A stretch of DNA of 64,000 nucleotides from Bacteroidales bacterium (GTDB taxonomy: Bacteria > Bacteroidota > Bacteroidia > Bacteroidales > UBA932). The position numbers and the translations under genes are program-made. Shown one piece after another: positions 25,860 through 34,708 of this stretch; within the stretch, counting starts at the first letter, position 1; the number at the start of each line of letters is the position of its first letter. The stretch lies in the NCBI GenBank assembly GCA_021371955.1, contig JAJFVD010000003.1, positions 186,001 through 250,000 on the forward strand, given 5' to 3'. The notes below the pieces were generated by a model. The model worked only from the letters and a program-made list of their open reading frames with translations, was not told where the DNA came from and searched no databases.

Positions 25860-26930
25860 TTATCCTTTGTACATAGCATCGTAGTACTTCTGATAATCAC
25901 CGGAAGTAACATTATCCAGCCACTCCTGATTTTCAAGATACCAACGCACAGTTTTTTCTATGCCTTCCTCGAACTGGAGCGAAGGCTCCCAGCCCAGCTC
26001 GCGGTGGAGTTTGCCGGAGTCTATAGCATAACGGAGATCGTGTCCTGCACGGTCTGTAACATAGGTAATCAGCTTCATTGAAGTGCCCTCCGGGCGCCCG
26101 AGCTGTTTGTCAACCGTCTTAATGAGCACCTTTATCAAATCAATGTTTTTCCATTCGTTAAAGCCGCCTATGTTATAAGTATCTCCTGTTTTGCCCTTGT
26201 GGAAAATAAGATCTATTGCCGATGCATGGTCCTCAACATATAGCCAGTCGCGCACATTTTCGCCCTTACCGTAAACAGGGAGCGGTTTATTGTGGCGGAT
26301 ATTGTTTATGAAGAGTGGAATGAGTTTTTCAGGAAACTGAAACGAACCGTAGTTGTTTGAACAGTTTGAAATTTTTACCGGCATTCCGTATGTATCGTGA
26401 TAGGCACGTACAAAATGGTCACTGGATGCTTTAGATGCCGAGTAAGGAGAATGTGGGTCATATTTTGTATCCTCCGTGAAGAAAGTACCATCATTTTCAA
26501 GCGATCCGTATACCTCATCTGTCGATACATGATAGAACAGTTTACCGGCAAAACCTGCCTTTCCCTTCTCTCCTTCGCTCCAGTAAAGGCGAGCTGCCTG
26601 GAGCAGAGAAAGAGTTCCCATTACGTTTGCCCTGGCAAAAGCAAACGGATCTTTAATTGACCGGTCGACATGTGATTCTGCGGCAAGGTGAATTACGCCA
26701 TCAATCTGATATTTTGCAAATAAGGCCTGCATAAGCTCAAGATCACAAATATCTCCCTTAACAAATGTATAATTTGGTTTTTTCTCAATGTCCTTAAGAT
26801 TTGCAAGATTACCTGCATATGTAAGTAAATCGAGGTTGATTATTTTATAGTCCGGATATTTATTAACCATTAATCTCACAAGGTGTGACCCGATAAATCC
26901 GGCACCTCCGGTTATGAGTATGTTTTTCAT
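25860..26930 (-). CDS. rfbB: dTDP-glucose 4,6-dehydratase
   Basis: A 356-residue extended SDR enzyme for the second step of dTDP-L-rhamnose synthesis. Motifs: ITGGAGFIGSHLVRLMVNKY (NAD binding), FYHVSTDEVYGSL (Thr, Asp and Glu of the dehydration step), DPHSPYSASKASSDHF (YxxxK), and NCSNNYGSFQFPEKLIP. It is followed by wbuC after 4 bases and preceded by rfbD after 70 bases. Confidence 0.97.
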   Translation of the reverse strand: MKNILITGGAGFIGSHLVRLMVNKYPDYKIINLDLLTYAGNLANLKDIEKKPNYTFVKGDICDLELMQALFAKYQIDGVIHLAAESHVDRSIKDPFAFARANVMGTLSLLQAARLYWSEGEKGKAGFAGKLFYHVSTDEVYGSLENDGTFFTEDTKYDPHSPYSASKASSDHFVRAYHDTYGMPVKISNCSNNYGSFQFPEKLIPLFINNIRHNKPLPVYGKGENVRDWLYVEDHASAIDLIFHKGKTGDTYNIGGFNEWKNIDLIKVLIKTVDKQLGRPEGTSMKLITYVTDRAGHDLRYAIDSGKLHRELGWEPSLQFEEGIEKTVRWYLENQEWLDNVTSGDYQKYYDAMYKG

Positions 26931-27000
26931 ATAATTCTATCTTTTTTAATTCAATAATTCAAATTCATCATTTTTATCAAAACACAAGTTTTATCGAAAA

Positions 27001-27918
27001 TTATTTCTGCAACTTCTCCCAGAATCGTTTATTGCAGATTGCTTCCCGCCAGTGCGGAATCTCAATTCCAAAAGTGGCTTTGATTTTTGACTTATCAAGC
27101 ACCGAATAGTGTGGCCGGGGTGCTTTTGCCGGGAACATTTCTGAGGTCACAGGGTTCACTTTGCAATTACTCCCGGTCTGAGCAACAATCTCCATCGCAA
27201 AGTCGTACCACGAGCATACTCCTTCGTTTGAGAAGTGGTAAATTCCGCAAAGGTGCTTTTGTTCTTCATATTTTGCTTCTATATACTTCTTCACAATAGC
27301 GTCAATTGCTTTCGCAAGATCACCTGCATAAGTAGGAGTTCCTATCTGATCAAATACAACATTCAGGGAATCCCTCTCTCCGGCCAGTCTTGTTATTGTT
27401 TTTACGAAATTTGTTCCGTATGTGGAGTAAAGCCACGAAGTGCGGATTATCATATAGTTGCAACCGGATTTCTGAATCTCCCGCTCTCCTGCATGTTTTG
27501 TCCGTCCATAAACACCCGCTGGGTTGCAGACATCATCTTCCCGATATGGTTTATAACCCTTTCCGTCAAAAACATAATCAGTTGAAACGTGAATAAGCAG
27601 CGGACCGGAATTCAGCTTTGCCGAGGCTTCGGCCAGATTTCTTGCGGCATCTGTATTCACGGCTGTAGCCATTTTTATGTCATCCTCTGCTTTGTCAACG
27701 GCTGTGTATGCAGCACAATTGACAATTATCTCAATTTTTTCTTTTGAAACATACTTCTCTACCGCGTCTCTGTCTGTTATGTCAAGCTCAGAAACATCTG
27801 TAAAGAAGAGTTTGTTTGCATTCGTTTTTATTTCAATACCAGGAGCACCATCTGACCAAATGTCCCTCAACTCTCTTCCGAGCTGGCCATTGCTGCCTGT
27901 TATCAGTATGTTTGCCAT
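27001..27918 (-). CDS. rfbD: dTDP-4-dehydrorhamnose reductase
   Basis: About 305 residues. It catalyses the last step of dTDP-L-rhamnose synthesis. It begins MANILITGSNGQLGRELRDI (nucleotide binding), then has LIHVSTDYVFDGKGYKPYRE and GVYGRTKHAGEREI (YxxxK). I chose the ATG at 27918 because the longer form from 27975 adds 19 residues before the Rossmann start and overlaps rfbC. It starts 10 bases after the rfbC stop. Confidence 0.95.
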   Translation of the reverse strand: MANILITGSNGQLGRELRDIWSDGAPGIEIKTNANKLFFTDVSELDITDRDAVEKYVSKEKIEIIVNCAAYTAVDKAEDDIKMATAVNTDAARNLAEASAKLNSGPLLIHVSTDYVFDGKGYKPYREDDVCNPAGVYGRTKHAGEREIQKSGCNYMIIRTSWLYSTYGTNFVKTITRLAGERDSLNVVFDQIGTPTYAGDLAKAIDAIVKKYIEAKYEEQKHLCGIYHFSNEGVCSWYDFAMEIVAQTGSNCKVNPVTSEMFPAKAPRPHYSVLDKSKIKATFGIEIPHWREAICNKRFWEKLQK

Positions 27919-27928
27919 ATGAAGATTT

Positions 27929-28498
27929 TTATCCGTAAAGATTTTCGTTGTAATCGAATAGCCTGGCATCAGCAAGCATTGGATGGTATTTATCCTTTTC
28001 GCTCAACTTAATATCCGAAACCGGCAACCCCCAGTCAATGGAAAGTGCAGGGTCGTTCCAGCGGATTGCTGCCTCAAACTCAGGAGCATAGTAATTATCG
28101 GTTTTGTATTGAACTAGTGTATCGTTTTCCAGAACAGAAAAACCATGTGCAAAACCGCGGGGGACAAAAAGTTGCCTTTTGTTTTCGCCGGACAGAATGG
28201 TAGCCACCCATTTCCCAAAAGTTGGAGATCCTTTTCTAATGTCAACAGCAACATCCATTATTTTACCGGTAACAACCCTTATAAGTTTGGACTGAGAAAA
28301 TGGAGAAAGCTGATAGTGCAATCCCCTGAGGACTCCGTATGATGATAATGATTCATTCTCCTGAACGAATATGGTCGATTTTACCTCTCTTTCAAACTTC
28401 TCTTTAAGAAATGACTCCATAAAGTAACCTCTGGAATCACCCCTCACAACAGGCTCGATTATTACTACCTCCTGGATTTCTGTTTTAATTATATTCAT
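27929..28498 (-). CDS. rfbC: dTDP-4-dehydrorhamnose 3,5-epimerase
   Basis: A 189-residue cupin-fold epimerase, third enzyme of dTDP-L-rhamnose synthesis. Motifs: [40 protein letters not shown] (catalytic His), [14 protein letters not shown], and [23 protein letters not shown] without any break. The rfbA stop overlaps its start by four bases. Confidence 0.97.
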   Translation of the reverse strand: MNIIKTEIQEVVIIEPVVRGDSRGYFMESFLKEKFEREVKSTIFVQENESLSSYGVLRGLHYQLSPFSQSKLIRVVTGKIMDVAVDIRKGSPTFGKWVATILSGENKRQLFVPRGFAHGFSVLENDTLVQYKTDNYYAPEFEAAIRWNDPALSIDWGLPVSDIKLSEKDKYHPMLADARLFDYNENLYG

Positions 28499-29367
28499 TT
28501 TATTAGACCCAACAAGTATTGACCATATTGATTTTTTATCATTGGCTGAGCAATCTCACGCATTTTATCCGAGTTAATCCATCCACTATTGTATGCAATT
28601 TCTTCAAGACATGCGATTTTAAGGCCGGTCCTTTTTTCAATTACCTCAACAAAATTTGAAGCTTCAGAAAGCGAGTCGTGAGTTCCGGTGTCCAGCCAGG
28701 CGAAGCCGCGACCCAAAGTCTGAACCTTAAGCCGTTCCTCTTTAAGAAACTCCTGATTTACAGTTGTTATCTCAAGTTCACCCCTTGCCGAAGGCTTGAT
28801 ACGCTTCGCCACCTCTACAACCTTGTTGGGGTAGAAGTACAATCCCACAACTGCATAATTGCTTTTAGGGTTTTTGGGTTTCTCTTCTATGCTTAGCACT
28901 TTACCGTTTTTGTCAAATTCAGCAACCCCATATCTTTCAGGGTCATTTACCCAATAGCCAAAAACTGACGCGTCTTCGTCTTCCTCAGCAGCCATTACTG
29001 CCTCTTTTAACATACTTATAAAAGATTGTCCATAGAATATATTATCTCCAAGAACAAGGCATGCAGTATCGTTTCCAATAAATTTTTCTCCAATTATAAA
29101 TGCCTGCGCAAGTCCGTCAGGAGAAGGCTGTTCTGCATATTCAAAACGTACACCGTAATCAGATCCGTCGCCAAGAAGTCTTTTAAAACCGGGCAAATCC
29201 GAAGGCGTGGAAATTATCAGAATGTCTCTTATGCCTGCGAGCATAAGAACTGAAATGGGATAATAGACCATCGGTTTGTCAAAAATGGGAAGAAGTTGTT
29301 TTGAAACCCCTTTTGTAATAGGAAAAAGACGGGTACCGGAACCACCGGCCAGCACAATACCTTTCAT
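28495..29367 (-). CDS. rfbA: Glucose-1-phosphate thymidylyltransferase
   Basis: A 290-residue nucleotidyltransferase that makes dTDP-glucose, the first step toward dTDP-L-rhamnose. The signature [20 protein letters not shown] opens the protein. [51 protein letters not shown] and [19 protein letters not shown] are all typical. First gene of the rfbACDB operon. A -7 box TATATTTG (29394-29401, minus strand) lies about 27 bases upstream. Confidence 0.97.
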   Translation of the reverse strand: MKGIVLAGGSGTRLFPITKGVSKQLLPIFDKPMVYYPISVLMLAGIRDILIISTPSDLPGFKRLLGDGSDYGVRFEYAEQPSPDGLAQAFIIGEKFIGNDTACLVLGDNIFYGQSFISMLKEAVMAAEEDEDASVFGYWVNDPERYGVAEFDKNGKVLSIEEKPKNPKSNYAVVGLYFYPNKVVEVAKRIKPSARGELEITTVNQEFLKEERLKVQTLGRGFAWLDTGTHDSLSEASNFVEVIEKRTGLKIACLEEIAYNSGWINSDKMREIAQPMIKNQYGQYLLGLIK

Positions 29368-29433
29368 ATGTTTAAGTTATGATTTCTATAATACAAATAT
29401 AGACAAAATGTCCCCTAAAATATTACTTCCGTT

Positions 29434-30453
29434 TTATTTTGATGTTAAATCAGCAACAATCCTGTCGAAAACATCGGAGTTATGGTCAATGTAATTTTGA
29501 GCCGCATTCTTCAATGCTCTTATATTCCACTTTCTTGCATTATCCATTCTTATATCAGCCGATAGTATTGGAGGTTCAATCCGAATATAATTTTCGGGAA
29601 CACCTGAGGCAGTGAAAATCTGCTTTGCCTCATACCCGACAGTCTCTGCAACTGAAGATGTAAGTATGTCAATGATTGGAACCAGCCAGTCAATATAACC
29701 AAACCTCTTTGTCTTCTCATATAAATATGGCTTAACCACCTTGCCTGTTCCTACCGAGAGCATCCAGTAATCTTTTATGGAAAGTTCCGGCCAAAGCTTT
29801 ATCGCTTCAACAAGAGAACACATTGCAGGATTGTTCGCATATACTCCACCGTCCACAAGGTGACGCGCAGAATCATCTTTCGCAAATATCTGTGCAGGAG
29901 GAAAATAGGAGGGTGCTGCAGAAGTGGCCCTTACAATGTCACAAAGTTTGTAATCTGCCATAGCGCCATACTTTCGTACAGAATAACGTGAAAAAAGAAG
30001 TGCCTTCCTTGTGCTTAAATCGTAAGATGTTATCAAACAATCTTTAGCAACTTCAGAAATATATGTATCGCCCAAAATCTTTTTGGCAAATTCGTAAAGA
30101 GCGTCTGCGCTATAGCGGCTTCTAAAAACACCGCATCCCGATACCAAAATTTGTTTAAATGATCGGTTGAAAAGAATAGGGCCAAGTTCTTCGTAAAACT
30201 CAAGTGCCTGAGCAGCTGAATATTTAGGTCTTAATTCTTTGTTATTCCCTGCAGATTTCTCCTCTTCCGGCGTGAGATACAGTGCCGTTAGTATTCCTCC
30301 TGCAGAAGTGCCTGTAAGCAAATCAAAAAAATCCGATATACGCAAAGACGGATCAGATTTCGACACCTGAAGCCTTGCTTCCAGATGTGCAATAATTGAG
30401 GCGGAGATAATTCCCCGTATTCCGCCTCCGTCTAAAGTAAGAACCTTTTTCAA
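29434..30453 (-). CDS. Patatin-like phospholipase
   Basis: A 339-residue serine hydrolase of the patatin family. The Ser-Asp dyad is intact: LTLDGGGIRGIISASIIAHL (oxyanion hole DGGGxRG), LTGTSAGGILTALYLTPEEE (GxSxG nucleophile), and HLVDGGVYANNPAMCSLVEA (DGG, catalytic Asp). It would deacylate phospholipids or related lipids. No signal peptide is seen, so it is probably cytoplasmic. Patatins of this kind occur both as housekeeping lipases and as effectors in CBASS-type defence. No cyclase or sensor gene is nearby, so I favour a lipase role. It is divergent from the ferritin gene. Confidence 0.9.
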   Translation of the reverse strand: MKKVLTLDGGGIRGIISASIIAHLEARLQVSKSDPSLRISDFFDLLTGTSAGGILTALYLTPEEEKSAGNNKELRPKYSAAQALEFYEELGPILFNRSFKQILVSGCGVFRSRYSADALYEFAKKILGDTYISEVAKDCLITSYDLSTRKALLFSRYSVRKYGAMADYKLCDIVRATSAAPSYFPPAQIFAKDDSARHLVDGGVYANNPAMCSLVEAIKLWPELSIKDYWMLSVGTGKVVKPYLYEKTKRFGYIDWLVPIIDILTSSVAETVGYEAKQIFTASGVPENYIRIEPPILSADIRMDNARKWNIRALKNAAQNYIDHNSDVFDRIVADLTSK

Positions 30454-30572
30454 TTTATTTTGTTTATAAATAACAGGATTCAGGGCTATGCTTAATTCAA
30501 ATCTAAGAAAAAATAACTAATTTAGCAATCACTTATATCCGAGAATATTAATAATATATAAATTTTAGAGAT

Positions 30573-31091
30573 ATGAAATTTAATAAAAAAGTAGAAGACG
30601 TTTTAAACAAACAAATCAATGCAGAATTCTGGTCGTCATTTCTTTACCTTTCAATGAATGCATGGTTTGAAACCAAAGGACTAAAAGGTTTTGCAAACTG
30701 GATGAGAGTTCAGTATCTGGAAGAGACAACTCATGCAGTCAAACTCACCGACTACATAATTGCCCGCGGAGGTCAGGTTAAGCTTGCCGCACTTGATAAA
30801 GTTCCTCTTGAGTGGAAAAGCATTACAGATGCTTTTGAAGAGACCTACAAACACGAATGCAAAGTAACCGAAATGATTAGCAATTGCTATGAAGTAGCCT
30901 TTGCCGAGCGCGATCATGCAACAGCCAATATGCTTCAATGGTTCATTAACGAACAGACAGAAGAGGAGCAAAATGTTATCAATATTATAGATCAGCTTAA
31001 GCTCATAGGAGAAAACGGTCAGGCCATATACCTGCTTGACAAGGAACTCGCCACCCGAGTGTTCGTAGACGCTACCAAGACTGCTGTTTAA
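30573..31091 (+). CDS. Bacterial non-heme ferritin
   Basis: A 172-residue four-helix iron-storage protein that forms a 24-subunit shell in the cytoplasm. Ferroxidase residues lie in QINAEFWSSFLYLSMNAWFE (Glu18), YLEETTHAVKLTDYI (Glu51/His54-type), FEETYKHECKVTEM and WFINEQTEEEQNVI. It lacks the Met ligands of bacterioferritin, so it belongs to the FtnA type. It is a single gene, divergent from the patatin gene, and ends at a bidirectional hairpin shared with sucD. The 119-base gap upstream contains only weak promoter matches. Confidence 0.95.
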   Translation: MKFNKKVEDVLNKQINAEFWSSFLYLSMNAWFETKGLKGFANWMRVQYLEETTHAVKLTDYIIARGGQVKLAALDKVPLEWKSITDAFEETYKHECKVTEMISNCYEVAFAERDHATANMLQWFINEQTEEEQNVINIIDQLKLIGENGQAIYLLDKELATRVFVDATKTAV

Positions 31092-31151
31092 CCAGCTGAG
31101 GTGAAGTACCTGTTTCAAGGATTAAGCCGAGTGTGAGCATAATCAATTTAT

Positions 31152-31192
31152 TACTAAAAAGGATGGCATCTCAGATGCCATCCTTTTTAGTA
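31152..31192. terminator. Bidirectional hairpin terminator (41-base family), ferritin/sucD
   Basis: TACTAAAAAGGATGGCATCT and its complement across one base. It lies 60 bases after the ferritin stop and 70 bases after the sucD stop. The flank CATAATCAATTTAT precedes it and is shared with other copies. Confidence 0.9.
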
Positions 31193-31262
31193 ACTGCTTC
31201 TTAGTGAATAGTATAATCCAGATGAAAAATTTAATTCTCAGTCCTGAAACAAGCCCCAAACC

Positions 31263-32129
31263 CTAAAGCATTGTCCTTAGCAACATAGGTATTTCAGCAG
31301 GCTCATTCGCAACTTTTGCTCCGGCATCTATGAGGGCTTCAATTTTCTCTTTCGCGGTTCCTGATCCGCTTGATATTATGGCACCGGCATGCCCCATTCT
31401 TTTGTCGGGGGGAGCAGTTTGTCCGGCAATGAATGATACAACCGGTTTTGTAATTCTCTCTTTTATGAAACAGGCAGCACGCTCCTCTGCATCTCCTCCA
31501 ATTTCTCCCATCATCACAATTGAATCTGTTCCCGGATCATCCTGAAACATTTGCAGCAAATCAATAAAATATAAACCGGCAACCGGATCTCCGCCAATTC
31601 CAACTGCAGTGGACTGTCCGATTCCTGAGCTTGTCAGGTTATAAACCACTTCATAAGTTAAAGTGCCGCTTCTTGATATAACGCCTGTGCTGCCGGGCAT
31701 GAAAATGTTTCCCGGCATAATCCCAATAAGGCTTTCCCCCGGAGTGATGAGTCCCGGACAATTCGGCCCGATAACTTTTGCTCCCTGAGCAAAAGCATAA
31801 TGCCTTGCAGCAACGATATCCAATGTTGGAACACCTTCAGTTATGCATATTATTAATTTTATTCCGGCATCGGCAGCCTCCATTATTGCATCCTTCACAA
31901 ACATGGGCGGTACAAAAATGACTGATGTATCTGCACCGTGCTTTCGAACAGTATCATAAACAGTATTGTATACAGGGATATCAGAAACAACGCGTCCTCC
32001 TTTTCCCGGAGAGACACCGGCCACCACTCTGGTTCCGTATTCCTTCATTTTTGCTGCGTGAAAACTGCCGTCCCTGCCGGTTATTCCCTGTACGACAACC
32101 CTTGTGTCTTTATTTATAAGAATGCTCAT
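31263..32129 (-). CDS. sucD: Succinyl-CoA ligase, alpha subunit
   Basis: A 288-residue subunit of the citric-acid-cycle ligase that interconverts succinyl-CoA and succinate with nucleotide phosphorylation. The CoA-binding domain begins [33 protein letters not shown] and the phosphohistidine region [20 protein letters not shown] are present. It starts 11 bases after sucC on the same strand and forms a two-gene operon with it. Confidence 0.97.
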   Translation of the reverse strand: MSILINKDTRVVVQGITGRDGSFHAAKMKEYGTRVVAGVSPGKGGRVVSDIPVYNTVYDTVRKHGADTSVIFVPPMFVKDAIMEAADAGIKLIICITEGVPTLDIVAARHYAFAQGAKVIGPNCPGLITPGESLIGIMPGNIFMPGSTGVISRSGTLTYEVVYNLTSSGIGQSTAVGIGGDPVAGLYFIDLLQMFQDDPGTDSIVMMGEIGGDAEERAACFIKERITKPVVSFIAGQTAPPDKRMGHAGAIISSGSGTAKEKIEALIDAGAKVANEPAEIPMLLRTML

Positions 32130-32140
32130 CTTTCTGTTTT

Positions 32141-33283
32141 TTAATTTTTTGGATTTGTCAGCTCAACGACCTTCCGTATTGCCTCTCCCATTGTCTCTTC
32201 AGAGTAAAAATGAGTGTCAGCCAATATCGCCCGGCCCTCTTTTTCATTTGTTCCGGCTAGCCGGATAACTATGGGAATCTCAGTTTTAATCTGTTTGAGT
32301 GCGTCCAGCAAACCTCTTGCAACATCGTCGCAACGGGTTATCCCTCCAAAGATATTTATCAGTACTGCCTTAACATCGGAATCACTCATTAATATCTTCA
32401 TTGCTTCAACAACTTTATTCGGATTGGAACTCCCTCCAATATCCAGAAAATTGGCAGGATTGCCTCCGTAAAGCTTAATCATATCCATAGTTGCCATTGC
32501 GAGACCTGCGCCATTTACCATACAACCAATCTCTCCTTTCAACTGAACGAAACTGAACCCTTTTGACTTTGCAAACAGCTCCTTCTGTTCTTCCTTCGTT
32601 GGCTCAAACAGAGCTTCAATTTCCTCTTGCCTGTAAAGTGCATTGTCATCAAAATTTATTTTTGCATCAAGAGCAATAAGATTCCCGTTTTTGCTAACAA
32701 CCAGAGGGTTTATCTCTACCAGCGAAGCATCTGTTTCAATCATAAGTTTGTACAGTTTCTTTATCATCTCCTTGCCCTGAACAATCAACCCAAAATCGTC
32801 AAACAACAGCGAAGCAGCTTTGCGGGCGAGGAAATCGGGAACACCTACGAAAGGAAAAATAGGAATTTTGTGAATTTTCTCCGGACTTGTTTTTGCAACA
32901 TCCTCTATCTCAACGCCACCCTCCCGACTAAGAATCATCTCCACGCTTTTGACATTTCTGTCAATTACAAAGCTGAAATAGTATTCATACGCAATATCAA
33001 CAGCCTCAGCAACCAGCACCCGGTCCACAATATATCCTTTGATATCCATACCAAGAATTGATTCGGCAACCCTTCCCAACTCATCACGGTTATCTGCAAG
33101 TTTAACGCCGCCTGCCTTTCCACGACCTCCGGTCAAAACCTGCGCTTTTACAACCGCCTTTGACAAACCCAGATTGTCATAGGCCAGAAGAGCCTCTTCT
33201 TTGCTTCTGCACACAGATCCCTTTACAGTTGGAATTCCATATTTGCTAAAAAGATCCTTTCCCTGATATTCGTGAATTTTCAT
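32141..33283 (-). CDS. sucC: Succinyl-CoA ligase, beta subunit
   Basis: About 380 residues. The ATP-grasp domain starts [40 protein letters not shown] and [20 protein letters not shown] bind nucleotide and metal. [20 protein letters not shown] and [19 protein letters not shown] follow at the CoA-ligase end. I chose the ATG at 33283 because the upstream in-frame ATG (33331) lies upstream of the -7 box. First gene of sucCD, with a good promoter. Confidence 0.97.
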   Translation of the reverse strand: MKIHEYQGKDLFSKYGIPTVKGSVCRSKEEALLAYDNLGLSKAVVKAQVLTGGRGKAGGVKLADNRDELGRVAESILGMDIKGYIVDRVLVAEAVDIAYEYYFSFVIDRNVKSVEMILSREGGVEIEDVAKTSPEKIHKIPIFPFVGVPDFLARKAASLLFDDFGLIVQGKEMIKKLYKLMIETDASLVEINPLVVSKNGNLIALDAKINFDDNALYRQEEIEALFEPTKEEQKELFAKSKGFSFVQLKGEIGCMVNGAGLAMATMDMIKLYGGNPANFLDIGGSSNPNKVVEAMKILMSDSDVKAVLINIFGGITRCDDVARGLLDALKQIKTEIPIVIRLAGTNEKEGRAILADTHFYSEETMGEAIRKVVELTNPKN

Positions 33284-33301
33284 AATGCTGATATTTAGTA
33301 T

Positions 33302-33332
33302 TAAAGATAGAGAAAATATTGATTTCTGCAAA
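33302..33332 (-). promoter_or_regulatory. sucCD promoter
   Basis: Minus strand TTTG (33329-33332), 19 bases, TATCTTTA (33302-33309), about 18 bases upstream of the sucC ATG. Consensus except for the last base of the -7 box. Confidence 0.75.
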
Positions 33333-33345
33333 TACCTAAATATGG

Positions 33346-33558
33346 TGCGGCTACGCCGCGGTTTAAGAGGGTAGCACCCTCTTTATTTTGTGCCATTGCT
33401 TAATAATGAGGGCTTGCGAGTAGATTTGAAAATCAAATATTGCGAAAGTGATCGGAATTTTTCGCCAAAGGCGTAGACCTGCGACAGAGGAGCACCTAAC
33501 TAGCCCCATTAAAGGAAGCGGCGTTGAGTCAACCTATTTAGGGACGGGAAAAATTTTT
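33346..33558. repeat. Mosaic intergenic element, copy A
   Basis: A 213-base non-coding element that recurs as copy B at 40376-40680. It contains a GCGGCTACGCCGC hairpin (33347-33359), GAGGGTAGCACCCTC (33367-33381), CGCCAAAGGCG, GGCGTAGACCTGCGAC, AGGAGCACCTAACT (33488-33501), and TCAACCTATTTAGGGACGGG at the end. It is followed after about 35 bases by a 41-base-family hairpin. I see no gene in it. Confidence 0.8.
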
Positions 33559-33592
33559 CGGCTCTTGTATAGTGTGCATATAATCAGTCTGT

Positions 33593-33633
33593 TACTAAAA
33601 AGGATGGCATCTAAGATGCCATCCTTTTTAGTA
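33593..33633. terminator. Bidirectional hairpin terminator (41-base family), after the RAYT gene
   Basis: TACTAAAAAGGATGGCATCT with its complement across one base. It lies 64 bases beyond the stop of the minus-strand transposase gene and directly behind mosaic element A. Confidence 0.9.
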
Positions 33634-33696
33634 ATTGTCTTATTATGAGCAGCATACGCCGGTGTGAAGTTTTAACCCAAACATGAATGCCATTCT

Positions 33697-34476
33697 TCAT
33701 TCGGATTTCTTACACAGATTTCTAACATAGTCATAATTTTCGTGAGTAATTGAAGCAATCTGAACCAATGAAGCATTCGTTTCATTATTAAGTTGTATAA
33801 TTAAACTCTCCAGTTCATTTTTAGTCAATTTGAAAACGGATTTGCCTTCGGTTAATTCAGCGATAATCTTGCATAAATCGTCATTGGTTATTTTGTCGAA
33901 GTGCTTATATTGATATTCATCAATTTCCATGTTTTTAATCCTTCGTTGGAAAACCGCTTTTTCGAATTCGGTTTTAGTTTTATAGTAATTATCCATTAAG
34001 TCTGTATCAAGAAGTATATACTTTCTAAGAGCGGATTTACCATTAAAATGAAAATTATAAGAGCTCCACTTATAATCTGCGGGGTGTTCACAAATTTCTG
34101 CCTTTAAAGGATTTTGCAAAATGTATAGCATACTGTCTATTTTCCAAGAATCAGAGTATTTGCAGACACTGTTAAATGGAGTCTGGAATAGCTTAGCAGT
34201 TATATTATACTTTTTATTGTACCAATGCACGTAACTAATTAAAAATGGTCGGATAAATTTTGAAAGTTGCCCGGTCTCTACTTGAAGATGAACATGATTG
34301 TCCATTAAAACAAATTCCTGTATTTGGGTATTGTAATTTTTAGCAAAAAAATAGCATCGATTTAAAAATTCGATTCTATCAATATCGTCATAAAATACAT
34401 TATGTCTGTTGTTTCCTCTGATGTACACATGGATACACCCACTTTGTACTCTCTTAATCTTACTACCTTTCCACAT
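33697..34476 (-). CDS. REP-associated tyrosine transposase-like protein (Y1/IS200 fold)
   Basis: A 259-residue protein of the single-tyrosine HUH transposase family. The HUH motif is in EFVLMDNHVHLQVETG (His61 and His63). The candidate catalytic Tyr lies in the helix SYVHWYNKKYNITAKLFQTP. QNPLKAEICEHPADYKWSSY and an N-terminal IHVYIRGNNRHNVFYDD are also typical of the RAYT group. The C-terminal 90 residues include a predicted helical DNA-binding part (LTKNELESLIIQLNNETNAS). RAYTs move or maintain short palindromic repeats rather than whole insertion sequences. It is bracketed by two near-identical 41-base hairpins (33593 and 34601). No IS ends are evident. Confidence 0.82.
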   Translation of the reverse strand: MWKGSKIKRVQSGCIHVYIRGNNRHNVFYDDIDRIEFLNRCYFFAKNYNTQIQEFVLMDNHVHLQVETGQLSKFIRPFLISYVHWYNKKYNITAKLFQTPFNSVCKYSDSWKIDSMLYILQNPLKAEICEHPADYKWSSYNFHFNGKSALRKYILLDTDLMDNYYKTKTEFEKAVFQRRIKNMEIDEYQYKHFDKITNDDLCKIIAELTEGKSVFKLTKNELESLIIQLNNETNASLVQIASITHENYDYVRNLCKKSE

Positions 34477-34600
34477 TGCTCAATATTTTTATCTATTGCT
34501 AAAATAGATAGATCCAAATTTAATCGAGTGAATAATTAGAAAGAAAAAATCTATAATTCGATAAATCGACTTTTGTACAACATCCACATAATTAAATTGA

Positions 34601-34641
34601 TACTAAAAAGGATAGCATCTAAGATGCTATCCTTTTTAGTA
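34601..34641. terminator. Bidirectional hairpin terminator (41-base family), after the MFS gene
   Basis: TACTAAAAAGGATAGCATCT with its complement across one base. It differs from the 33593 copy by a paired A/T for G/C change in the stem. It lies 68 bases beyond the MFS stop. The rest of the 34477-34708 gap is A+T-rich with no gene. Confidence 0.9.
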
Positions 34642-34708
34642 CATATTTGATAATAAGATGATTAACGCGGGCGTCTAAGCTAAATGATCAGGTCTGAACT
34701 TCAAATTC

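Noticed and set aside
33346..34641. Complete insertion sequence around the RAYT gene
   Set aside because: No terminal repeats or target duplication could be found. The flanking hairpins also occur at sites without a transposase.
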